From Brachionus plicatilis (Eukaryota > Rotifera > Eurotatoria > Ploima > Brachionidae): a DNA stretch of 64,000 nt. Shown here piece after piece: positions 22,486 through 32,249 of the stretch. The position numbers and the translations under genes are program-made. How positions within the stretch are numbered: the first letter of the stretch is position 1; every line of letters begins with the position of its first letter. A model generated the notes under the pieces. That model ran no database searches, had not been told where the DNA came from, and worked only from the letters and a program-made list of their open reading frames with translations. The DNA is taken from the NCBI GenBank assembly GCA_010279815.1, contig QEOQ01000486.1, positions 1,084,935 to 1,148,934 of the forward strand. The letters run 5' to 3'.

Positions 22486-23835
22486 TGGATTTTTGGTTAG
22501 AAAACTTAACGAGTTTAGGGATATTTATACTCAGTAATTATAATTAAAAAGACTATGCAAACATTTATGCCAAAGTTTGTTTACATGGTAGCTTCAACAA
22601 ACTGGAAAATTTAATTTTAAATGAAAATTAAAATTTTGTTTTCAATTATCTTTTTAATTCTTCGATTTTAAGAATCAGGTTTAATTTTTTGGAGCAATTT
22701 TTTAATTGAAAAATAGACCTAGTTTTGTAAGACTTTTTCAACTCAATGAAAAATATCATGCATTTCAAAAGTACATACTCAAATCAAATAGGTAATGTTT
22801 TTGTTTTTCGAGTGCGTGAATTTAAAGACATTCAGAACTAAGAAATTAAAAAGCAAATACTGCGTATTTTTAAAATTCATTTAATTTTTTTACAAAAATT
22901 TAGGCTTACTTGTGGGAGACATGGAATAGCTGGCTAGAAGAGAAGGGCTCGCATAATCTGCACCGATAATGGACGTGTCCATCTCTATAATGCATGCGTA
23001 AAACCTGAACTATCATTTAAAATGGGTAATTTACAAGTAATTTTTTGGTGAAGTCAATGATTTGACTTGACTTAAAATTTTTTTTTAAATTAAGTCATTT
23101 AAATTGACTTGAATTTAAAAAATGACTTGAATAGATAGATGACTTGAATTTATTTAAAATGCTTTCTTTAATAAATAAATTTAAATTAAAATTGATAAAA
23201 AATGCTTTATTGATACTGATAAAAAATGATATATGAGATAGCCTCCTTTTGATAGCTTAACTTATTTAATTGATATCAAAGATTAATTAATTTTGAATTT
23301 AAAATATTTAAGATTTAATTTTTAAGACAAAAACATAATCAGTCAAAGTTTGACTGTAGAGTTGAGTACTTGTTTTTAATGACATATCTTCCTAAAATGA
23401 ACAGTAATTTGTGAAACAGAAATATTCCCTCTTTATGAAATGCAAAAAAAATCAATAAGTAAAAAAACTATAATAATTTGCTAAAAGTTGAGTCACGATT
23501 TATGACATCTAATTCCTAAACTTGAAAATTATCAGTTTCAGTTTCAATAGGCTATTCAAGCTACAATTAATTAATAAGCTCGTCTTTATTGAAGCATGAA
23601 TTTGAAAGATACCGATGGCAATCAAAACAAACATATTTGTAATTTTCCCACTCTATTCCCAATGTCCGAAGTGAAATTTTCACCTAGCTGAATCTTATTT
23701 CTATTGAGTTTTGGTTTAGAATCAAACTGGATTTTGCAAAGAGCATATGTTCGATAAAGATTCAATTCTTTAATTCTTAAAATAATATTTAAAATAACAA
23801 AACAATAACTGATTCAAATTGACTTGGACTCATGG
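22486..23835. other. intergenic, upstream of peroxidase
   Basis: The region is AT-rich. A higher-GC stretch at about 22905-23010 (GCTTACTTGTGGGAGACATGG onward, with GCACCGATAATGGACGTGTC) is unlike its surroundings and may be a repeat relic. GTCATTTAAATTGACTTGA words near 23050-23140 belong to the GTCAAA repeat vocabulary. No gene is seen. Confidence 0.4.
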
Positions 23836-23840
23836 ATTGA

Positions 23841-24220
23841 CAATGAGCTTGAATTTAATACTAAAAATTCTTTTATGTCTTTTTGTGTCCTTTACTTAGT
23901 TTTCAAAATATCTTGTACTTTTCGGGCCTATTGTGTCCTCTCCTTATTTACAATTAGAAATTTTCTTTTTTGCCCTTTAGTGTTCTTTTCTATGTAGGCA
24001 GAATATTCTGTCCTTTTTTCTATTAAGGAATTTCTTGAAAAAAACTATTTAAGTTAAAGAAATAAAATTTTAAACTAAACCATATTTTCATCAAGGACAG
24101 AATATTCTTCTTACATTGAAAAGAACACCAAAGGACAAAAAAGAACAGAATTTAATTCTTAATATGCAAAGAACACAAAAGGACACAAAAATATATTTAG
24201 CTATAAAAACACGCTCATTG
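23841..24220. mobile_element. MITE with CAATGAGC ends and GTGTCCTTT subrepeats
   Basis: The left end CAATGAGCTTGAAT and right end ACGCTCATTG are inverted. Inside, TTTTTGTGTCCTTTA, CAGAATATTCTGTCCTT and AGTGTTCTTTTCTATGTA on the left face ACATTGAAAAGAACACCAAA, AGGACAGAATATTCTTCTTA and AAAGGACACAAAAA on the right. The whole is about 380 bp and non-coding. A related copy appears at 47485-47850. Confidence 0.6.
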
Positions 24221-24454
24221 TAAATAGCTCAATTTTTAAAATAGATTAAAAATTGACATTTTTCGTTTGAATAATTAGTAAAGGAAGCAAAATTATCTAG
24301 GATCTGATCTGATTTATGTTTTAGTCACTAAGTAGAGTAAAGGAATAAAAAAAAATGTAATCATTGGTCCTTTTGATTTGGGGTATCTTCAGACCTCAAA
24401 AGCAAATAAAGAAAATTGTAAAATTCTAGCTTTAAACAGTACTGCTACCAAAAA

Positions 24455-24515
24455 CAGTTTTTACGTAATTTTACGTTATCACGTAATTTCACGCGCGTAA
24501 CTGTTTAACTGTAAC
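24455..24515. repeat. TTACGTAA-family fragment
   Basis: TTTTTACGTAATTTTACGTT and CACGTAATTTCACGCGCGTAAC share the vocabulary of the TTACGTAA repeats elsewhere in the window. It is short and truncated. Confidence 0.4.
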
Positions 24516-24639
24516 TGTGATTTGAGGAGTTAATAAAAGAATGTTTTATTTTTGATTCTCTTTAACTGACTTTATTAAAATAAGTATTTAGATTAGTTAA
24601 CAAAGAGGGAGGGGGACTCGGGTTATATCCTTCGCTGTT

Positions 24640-25080
24640 TACTCGCTGACCTCCTTCTCCACGGGAGGAACCTCGTCGATGACTAGAGGTGCATCTTTTA
24701 GCGAGGATTTACTGCCACGTGGTTCTTCCTCATCTTGCCACCTCTACCAGTGTCACCACTTCGCCCTCGCCACTACGTGTTTCAGTCTCCTCTTAACCCG
24801 ATTCTTCCTCGTCTGAAACTTCTTCGCGAAGGTGGTGGAGTTGGCGGGCTCTCGTGGTCTTTTCCCGTCCGAGCTCCACCACCCTATGAACTCGAACTTC
24901 GAGACGAGTTCGGTGAAAGACTATACTCCATTCAAGGAGCTCCTGGTTGTCAAAACGCATACTTTAAAATGCATGACCCGGAGTTCCCTGCGAATCGGGT
25001 ATTACTTCAAAGAAAAGAACCTCAGAACGGCCCTCTTCCATTGCCCGGTCATCAATTAAACGGAAGAGGTGGTCCGTTGA
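24640..25080 (-). pseudogene. GC-rich coding relic, probable 3' part of a Gypsy-type element
   Basis: This is a GC-rich island in AT-rich DNA. Read on the minus strand it gives long coding-like runs broken by stops: MRFDNQELLEWSIVFHRTRL ... REEVSDEEESG then TAA, continuing EETETRSGEGEVVTLVEVAR and, after a shift, DEEEPRGSKSS ... PPVEKEVSE. The acidic, Arg-rich composition and its place 3' of an integrase relic on the same strand suggest the tail of the same LTR-type polyprotein. The plus-strand frames at 24735-25184 and 24832-25059 are then antisense shadows. The family is not proven. Confidence 0.35.
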
Positions 25081-25189
25081 AAGTTCTTTTTTCGGGGCGA
25101 CTCTATTATGAGTTGCGTAATAACTTTAATTTTGAAATAATGTTTTATTTAGCTTTTTTTTCAGATTTAATTGAACAAAATTAAATATT

Positions 25190-25625
25190 TTTTAGAAAGC
25201 GTGTTTTACGAACTAATGCTTTTATTTTATCTCGTGACTTATGCTTTATCTTGTTTGTACTAGACAATAATAATAACTGACTTCTTTAACTATTTTATAA
25301 TCCTTGTCTCAAAATTACTGGTTCTAAAGTTTGCAAAAATATAAATCAAATGGTTAAGTGACTAGATAAATATAAAAAAAAATTAGTTTAATTGACTGTT
25401 TAAATCGATCCATAATATATCAAATAAATAAATCTGGTTAAATAAATGAATAGATACGTTTTTTAAATAAGCAACAATCAAAGAAAAATAAATTTTTTAC
25501 TGACTGAAATCTAAGAGTATAGTGGCTCATTAGATTCCTCGTTGTTCAGCTTCTTGTCGTGTAATTTATCCCCTTTGTTAATTCTTCGCAGTCTTCGTTT
25601 GTACTACGTAAACCTTACATACGAA
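25190..25625. other. sequence between relics, no gene seen
   Basis: AT-rich sequence lies between the GC-rich relic and the integrase relic. A moderately complex stretch at 25510-25625 leads into the integrase C-terminal stop. No LTR boundary could be fixed. Confidence 0.35.
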
Positions 25626-26227
25626 TTAATATTCGATTTCTGATACATGCTTGTAGGGTGCATCCTCAGATTTACCTTTGTCTTGGAGCGAAACTTGAGA
25701 GGTCCTGTCTATCTCGTTAATCTCAACCTCATTTTCGCTTTCCTGTTTTTTATTTTGCTCATTTTGTCTCTCTAATTCTACGGTAGTGCTTATCGCAGCG
25801 AATCGTTTTCTTCGATATAAAACCATTGCAATTTTCATCTTGTTTTCGTGCCACTCGTCATTTTCATAGAGGTCGATGTATTCTTGCAACTTCTTTGAAA
25901 CTTCTCTCTTCTTGTATTTTGTAATTCGATTAAAATGTACAACCTGCGTTCTTTTTTTCTCCAAATCGCAAATTTCGTAGTTCACCTCGTTTATGATTCG
26001 AATGACCATGAAAGGGCCGATGTATTCCTGTGAGAAACATATAACTTCCCCGACTTTTTTTTCGAGTTAATAAGCATAACCGAGTCTCCAACTTTGAAGT
26101 TTTCGGATTTTTGTATGTTCTTGTCGTATTGTTTCTTTTGTTTTGCCTTTACTTGTTGAATCTTTTTCTGGACCTCAGCGACAACCTTGTCACGGACTTT
26201 CTCACCTTGGATCGGTTGAACGTTCAA
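25626..26227 (-). pseudogene. Ty3/Gypsy integrase C-terminal relic, frameshifted
   Basis: The first frame (26227-25991) carries KIQQVKAKQKKQYDKNIQKS followed by FKVGDSVMLINSKKK, the usual end of a Gypsy integrase core with its SH3-like start. At the A-run near 26060 the frame slips by one base. The continuation (GEVICFSQEYIGPFMVIRII, then VNYEICDLEKKRTQVVHFNR) holds the GPF, YEI and VHFNRIKKY landmarks of the integrase C-terminal domain. An acidic tail follows to the stop. RT, RNase H and the DDE core are absent upstream, so the element is truncated. Confidence 0.7.
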
Positions 26228-26276
26228 TTTTCTTTCGTTAGCGGTTTATAGTATCTTGCAGAACATTACTTCGATT

Positions 26277-26660
26277 GAGCTTCGTCTAAGTAACAAGGTG
26301 TCAGAAACTCACGACGATTAGGACAAGATCTTAGGTAACGTTCGCGTACAACAAAGCGGTGCATAAGTTATAGCCTTCCAGGCGCAAAGCACCGTCAACT
26401 ATGCTTACGCACCGCAACGTAGCCGACCGCATTTAAATATAAGCTGCCCGACATCACTTCGGCAGCTTTCGAAACTTTTTAATTTTTAATTTAATAAAAA
26501 CAGCTGACCCGCGGTTCGCCCACCGGTCAGCCACCATTTTTAGAAAACGAAGGAATGTTCTACAGTTCAGCGAAGAAAGAAGAAATAGTAAGAAAGCAAT
26601 TACAGAATGGAGTTGGGTATTCATTATACCTTTATTCAAAATCCGCTGTATATTCATCAA
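26277..26660 (+). repeat. LTR-like block with TATA and polyadenylation signals
   Basis: A higher-GC block contains ATTTAAATATAAGCTGCCCG (TATA-type promoter at about 26430-26445) followed 55 bp later by AATAAAAACAGCTGAC (possible poly(A) signal). This order fits an LTR in plus orientation, opposite to the integrase relic beside it. Its last 95 bp (26561-26655) recur at 41442-41535. Terminal TG/CA ends and a duplication could not be fixed, so LTR is a hypothesis. Confidence 0.35.
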
Positions 26661-26969
26661 CCAGCTTGACAAACAATGGAACAGAATGACGCCGACTTTG
26701 GCTTTATCATTTTTAAACTATCCTGGTTAAGTAACATGTATGTCACCAAAAATGCAATTAATTTGGAATATAGAGTTTGATTATCTTGTTTAGACAAAAA
26801 ATCAAATACTTTTTGTATGAAATCTAGTGTTTATCTTTTTCTTTTTGTTGAATCACTAGATTTTGCCGTGACAGAAAAGTTGTAAGGCTCACTAGCATTT
26901 CATAATTACTTAAAATCATTTTTGTGATAAAAGTTTCAAATGTAAATTTCAAATTAGAAATTAAGAAAC

Positions 26970-27190
26970 GTATACAGAGGATTTCGTTATACGAACCCTC
27001 ATATAACGAAATCCTCTATAATAAGAATAAGAATCCAGGAACCGATTTTTTTAAAGGAAAAAGATTGCTAATTTTCTTTGATACAACGAACCTCTTTATA
27101 ACGAAATCCCGATATAACGAACTAATAAAATAAAACCGAGTAATACTTTTCTTAAGAAAAAATCCTTTATATAACGAATTTTAAAAAAAT
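26970..27190. mobile_element. pogo-like MITE, left part
   Basis: Contains the palindrome AGAGGATTTCGTTATACGAA...ATATAACGAAATCCTCT (26976-27018) and further copies of ATAACGAAATCC and GATATAACGAACTAAT. Such TTCGTTATA words typify Tigger/pogo terminal repeats. The opposite end is at 28385-28465, beyond the large palindrome. Confidence 0.5.
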
Positions 27191-27475
27191 GACATCCGTT
27201 AATTAACAACTTTATAGCAAAAAAGAGTAAATAAATATTTTACAATTACTTATTATTGTTTATCTAAAAATTCTAATTGATAAAAATGAATGAATCTCAT
27301 TACTTTTCACGTGCAACATGTTTGGTCGTGGGAAACTGGAGCCTTTGGTAATTTCACACTCAGGGAATCCAAGGTTTTTTAAATCGATTGGTAAGGCCAA
27401 TCTACCGGTTTATTATCGACACAATCGAGAAGCTTGGATGTAATTAATTAATTATTTAATATTGAAAATTTTAAA

Positions 27476-28260
27476 CCGAAAACTCGGGTATATAAACGCA
27501 GCGGCTATTCCACAAACAACTTAAAAACGCAATGCGTTTATTCCGTAGAGGACCATGTTAAAAAAAATTAAAAAAAATTGAATTTAATTTTTAGCGTTAA
27601 AGGTCGGATTTCGGTTTAGTTGCGTGGTAAAGCCCAAACTTTACACTTTAACAGTAGGTAATCTTCACATATAAACGCGAAAAATCAAAAATTAAATTAA
27701 ATTAAATTGCATTTATTAATAAAACTTTATGCGTTTTTGAGTAAAACTTTATGTAATTCTTTTTGGCTTTAGCGCATGCGGTTAAATTGAAATTACAAAC
27801 AAATTGAATAGAAATTTAAAAAAAAGCGATTAGAAATTTAAAAAAAGCGATTAGAAATTTTGATAATATAAAATAACTTTTAATTTACATTCATAAACTT
27901 ATTTTTTAATTTGTTTTGACTTAATTGTGATAAAATTTATTCGCTTTTTTTAAATTTCTAATCGCTTTTTTTTTAAATTTCTATTCAATTTGTTTGTAAT
28001 TTCAATTTAACCGCATGCGCTAAAGCCAAAAAGAATTACATAAAATTTGTATAATCGCGTTTATATGTGAAGATTACCTACTGTTAAAGTGTAAAGTTTG
28101 GGCTTTACCACGCAACTAAACCGAAATCCGACCTTTAACGCTAAAAATTAAATTCAATTTTTTTTAATTTTTTTTAACATGGTCCTCTACGGAATAAACG
28201 CATGGCGTTTTTAAGTTGTTTGTGGAATAGCCGCTGCGTTTATATACCCGAGTTTACGGT
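27476..28260. mobile_element. near-perfect 785-bp palindromic (foldback) element
   Basis: The left arm (27476 to about 27870) and right arm (about 27945-28260) are reverse complements over most of their length, from CTCGGGTATATAAACGCAGC at the outside to AAAGCGATTAGAAATTT at the centre, with a loop of about 75 bp. The left arm holds an extra insertion of about 50 bp (27680-27735) absent from the right. There is no coding frame. TATAAACGC words in both arms resemble outward promoters but this is untested. The element sits between the two halves of a pogo-like remnant. Confidence 0.8.
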
Positions 28261-28384
28261 AATTGAAAGTAGCTTTACCAAACAACCATTTATTACCGAA
28301 TTTTTTCAAAAAATTAACTTTTTTTTTGCATTTTTATTTTAGTTTTTTTTAATCAATAAAATTTGATTTAAAATTTTTTTTGTC

Positions 28385-28465
28385 CCTATCATTTTATATG
28401 GGAATTTCGATATAGCGAATACCGAATTTTCAGCCCAATTAGTTCGTTATACCAAGGATTGACTT
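28385..28465. mobile_element. pogo-like MITE, right part
   Basis: GGAATTTCGATATAGCGAAT and AATTAGTTCGTTATACCAAG are inverted relative to the GATATAACGAACTAAT word at 27111, consistent with the other end of the element starting at 26970. The palindrome at 27476-28260 separates them. Confidence 0.45.
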
Positions 28466-28689
28466 TAATAGAAAAATTTTATGGTTAAAAATATTGAAAA
28501 TGCTATTAGAGTTAAGTTCAAAAATAGAAAAAAGCTTAAATTTGACTTTTTCTTCTATCTTAACTAACTCTACGATTTTTTTTAATTATTAATTTTTTTT
28601 ATGAGAGCAAATACAATTGTTTGTTAGAGTAAAAGTTAAATTTAGGCTTTATTTTATTATCGTATAATTTGCTTATTCATTAATTAAAA

Positions 28690-29162
28690 TCTTTTTTAGT
28701 CTGACTGTGAGAATTTTGAAAAGATTCGACGCAGAACTATGAAATTTGTTTCTTCAATTAGAAACAAACCGTATGAAAGCAGATTGAAGGCTTTGAACAT
28801 CACAAGTCTGGTGGAAAGAAAAAAAAAGAGATGATCTAATTCAATTATACAAGTTCATGCATGGAATAGAATTGATTGAAAAAAGCAACTTTAATGTCAC
28901 AAATAACCAAGGAAGAGGTCACTGCTTCAAATATCACAAAGAAATTTCGAGGCTCCAACAAAGAGATAACTTTTTTTTCAACAGAACCGCTAGCAAATGG
29001 AACTCGCTGTCAAATCAATTAGTTGAAGTCCCCAATGCTAACAGCTTTAAAGCAGGCATTGATTACTGGAAGAGCAGTAATCAATTACATCAGCTGTCTT
29101 AGAGTGCCTTATCAGCACACTCGCTGGCTAGCCAGGTACAGTCAAAACTACTACTACTACTA
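28690..29162 (+). pseudogene. 3' end of a non-LTR retrotransposon with (CTA)n tail
   Basis: Reading IRNKPYESRLKALNITSLVE, then after a one-base slip in an A-run near 28830 DDLIQLYKFMHGIELIEKSN, then GRGHCFKYHKEISR, FFFNRTASKWNSLSNQLVEV and FKAGIDYWKS gives the standard C-terminus of Jockey/RTE-type reverse transcriptases (YE.RL..L...SL..R, DLIQ.YK, RGH, R..FF.NR....WN.L). The stop at 29100-29102 is followed by a short 3' UTR and five CTA units (29148-29162), the simple-repeat tail used by several non-LTR clades. It is 5' truncated and frameshifted. Confidence 0.7.
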
Positions 29163-29164
29163 AA

Positions 29165-31457
29165 ATAGACCAAACTAAAATCTTGTATCAAACTATTTTT
29201 AGTTATAGATATTTTTAAAAAAATTCAAAAAATACTGCAAATTATAATATAAAGTAAAATTTTGAATTTTGAATCTTTAAAAAAAGTGAACTAAAACATA
29301 AAGTAAATCATTATTAATTCAAAATGAAAAAAAAAACATAAAAAACAAAACTGAGGTGAAAACTCGAATGCATTTATATGATCGAACTTTTTTTTGGATT
29401 ACATTTTTTTTTTAAATCAAAATGGCATTTTTCTAATGTTTTAATTGACTTTTTTGACATATTTGACTTGAATTTTTTTTAAAATTTTAACACAAAAGTT
29501 TATGTTTTATTAATACTTATGGGATAATAAATTTATGTGTTTGGTAACAGTTTATAAAAATGAAATCATGTTTATGCTTTATTCCCTTTTATATGTTTTA
29601 TTTAATTTTTTTATATTTTTTTTATCCTTACTCGCAAGTTATTGAGCAGCTAAACAAAATATTTTTAAGTCTGAAAAAAAATTTTTGTCTAAATTTGAAT
29701 CGTTTTATAGTCATACCTTTTTAAACTTTGCTGAATTCAATTTTTTTATCAAAATAAAGTTTTAAAAAAAATCCATTATTAAATATGATTATTTGATATG
29801 AAATTCTAATTAACCAAGATTTCATTTGCCAAAAATATTATTTTAATCAATAGTTAATCGTAATTTTTTATTTTTTTTTTTTTGCAATTTAATAAAAAGA
29901 ATTTTTAAAAGCTAAAAAATTTTCTAAAAATATGAATTTATTGAGAAAAAAAGTAAAAAGAAATATAAATTATCATTTTTGGATTTCACAACTATTTTCC
30001 CAGCACTGTCGAATTTTTTGTTTACTTTCAATTCAATTGAGAAAAAAATTAATCAATGCTATACTCATAAGAATACCTTTTAGTATTAAAGAAAATCATC
30101 CAAATGACTGTGAATTAATTTCTAACTCTTGGAAAAATCTCAGATTACCTATTCAAATTTTTGAATAAATTCAGTCCCACTTTTGATAGTTTTAATTACA
30201 TAATATTATCTCAGTATGAATACAATCATTTGGTTCAATGGTGTATCAAAATATTTTAATTATACACTTTTAATGAAATAATTAAATCAGTGTTAGTTTT
30301 TTTTTCGAAAAAAATTATAAATTTATCAATGTAAAATATATTTTAGCTTTATCTTAAAATACAAAAATCTCTCTCAGACTTAACTTTGATTTCAGGCTCT
30401 ATTTTGCTATGGGTAATTAAATTATTATCCGCACTTTTTCAAGTTTCAAAAAGTCATTTAAGACAAAACCCCTTGAGAAGTATTTTCCTGAAATTAAGAG
30501 TAAAGCTTACATTTTTTTCAAATTGAACTAATTTCAGGAAAAAAAACAATTATTACTTTGAAGTTATTCAAGTGGAACTTTATAAATTGAGTATTTAAGA
30601 GTGTTAATTTAAAAAATTTTTAAAGTCACAAATCTAAAATTTATGATACAGATTTTTTTTTTAAAACAAAAAGATAAAAAAAAAGGTTAATTAAATAAAA
30701 ACCAAGAAAATAAACCGTGTTGTCAATTTGAAAGAATTCAAGCGGTCTAGATTAAGCGAGCATCTTTTAAGGGTCAAGTTTTTAAACTCAGGTTGTAAAG
30801 TTTTTTTTTCATCTTTATCATTAAATTTTATCTTAATAAAAAAAACAAGGTAGTAAAGCAATAAAACATTTTTGATTGAAACTATTGATTTTTTTATTGT
30901 AAAAAAATTTAATTAGATTTAAAATTTAAAATTTAGTCACGAGTCCAAAATAATTTGTTGTTTTGCATGACATTTTTATTTGAATCCGGAAAACTTGTAC
31001 GCTTTCTAAAATTCCATTTGTCACTATTTTAAATTTGAAAACGATTTCTCGGGATTTCAAGACAAACAAATCGATTTTAGTTCCCACGCGTACCTCAAAT
31101 TCCGATAGCTACTCGAAATATCCAAACATTTTCAAGTGTTTGGATTTGATAGTATTTTTCTTACCTATCACGTTTCAGAAGATTCAAAATTTCCAATTTG
31201 CATAACCTGGCAAAAAAAGAAATGGCTTTCTCCAAAGGCTTCTGATAACAAATATTTGAAACTATTTTTTTTTCTCTCAGTCGAACAGTTTTTAATTTCT
31301 CTGATTAAATATTTGCCAAAAAATCTTATAAACTAATATTTGAACGAACATAAAATCACCTGCTAAGTCAAATCTTTCAAAGTTGCCTTAGTTACTAAAT
31401 TTTATTTTATTTTTTTAGATTTTTCAGTTCCACAAAATAGAAAATGAATTTGAGAAA
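29165..31457. other. intergenic, no gene seen
   Basis: 2.3 kb of AT-rich DNA upstream of the death-domain gene. Frames at 29932-30168 and 31136-31336 lack any family pattern and have low-complexity composition. A moderately complex stretch near 30960-31260 could hold untranslated or regulatory sequence, but nothing specific can be supported. Confidence 0.45.
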
Positions 31458-32249
31458 ATGAATTTTTGCTCGCATCAAATGCCCCCAGCTTTGATTGCGC
31501 TAAAGCGAACATTGGACCTGGACGACGAGTCAGGTAAAAATAAAAAATTTAAAAAAAAAATTTAATTTTAATTTTAAATTTATATTTAATTATATTTTTA
31601 ATTTTAATAAAATTTAGATTCGTGTTGGCAGCCAAAAAGACCAAAGAGCGCTAGTACAATCGAGCTGTCCGAACTCAGTCTATGGAAGCTGGCGAATAGA
31701 CATGAAAATTTGCTGCAGTGGAAAAATTTAGCCGCAGAGTTGGGTCTAAAAAAATCCGAAATTCAAGAAATTGAGAGCAAATTTAAATTAAAAGATGGCC
31801 TAGTCGAGTGTTTGTACCAAGTTTTGCTAAAATGGAGGCTAAAAAGCCCAGACAGATGTAGCATTAAGTATTTAGAATCAAAGCTAGATCTTGAGCAATT
31901 TGATGAGACTAAGTGCGAAAAAATGATGAGTGCTTATGAAAAATTATTTCTTGAGAATGAAGCAAAATTGGAAAGCATTGAGTTAAACGAGAAAATTTTA
32001 TGGGAAATATCGGACTATGTTTGTGCAGAATGGAAGTCGATAGGTCGTTATTTGGGCCTGAAAGAGTCAGATATTTACGAAATAGAAATAAAGTTTTTGT
32101 ATAGAGATGGTCTTAGGGAATGTTGTTACCAAGCTCTTTTGAAATGGTCGCATCAAACCAATGATCATCATTTGAAATATTTATGTCTTAGTCTTATTAA
32201 ACAATCGTTTAATTACTATGTTAAAAAATTAATTGAAATGTTTGTTTAA
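31458..32249 (+). CDS. protein with two tandem death domains
   Basis: Exon 1 (31458-31533) and exon 2 (31618-32249) join across an 84-bp GT-AG intron to give 235 aa. The first ATG at 31444 runs into TGA after five codons, so ATG 31458 is chosen. Residues 40-120 and 150-232 are two copies of one helical domain: LWKLANRHENLLQWKNLAAE ... IQEIESKFKLKDGLVECLYQ VLLKW and LWEISDYVCAEWKSIGRYLG ... IYEIEIKFLYRDGLRECCYQ ALLKW. The W-x2-LA-x-LGL, I-x2-IE and YQ-x-LLKW landmarks are those of the death-domain superfamily. With no enzyme or receptor part it would act as an adaptor assembling cytosolic death or immune signalling complexes. An AATAAA lies at 32371, about 120 bp after the stop. Confidence 0.85.

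Noticed and set aside
24735..25184. Plus-strand 149-codon frame in the GC-rich island
   Set aside because: Pro/Leu-rich with no family pattern; the minus strand of the same interval gives better coding-like runs in line with the neighbouring integrase relic.
26000..26070. Programmed frameshift in the integrase relic
   Set aside because: The slip is at an A-run inside the integrase domain, not at a gag-pol type junction, and the element is truncated; decay is simpler.
27661..28020. CRISPR-like repeats suggested by GCGATTAGAAATTT copies
   Set aside because: Only two or three copies, explained by the centre of the palindrome; the genome is eukaryotic.
29932..30168. 78-codon plus-strand frame
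   Set aside because: No recognisable motif, no splice partners, low-complexity start.
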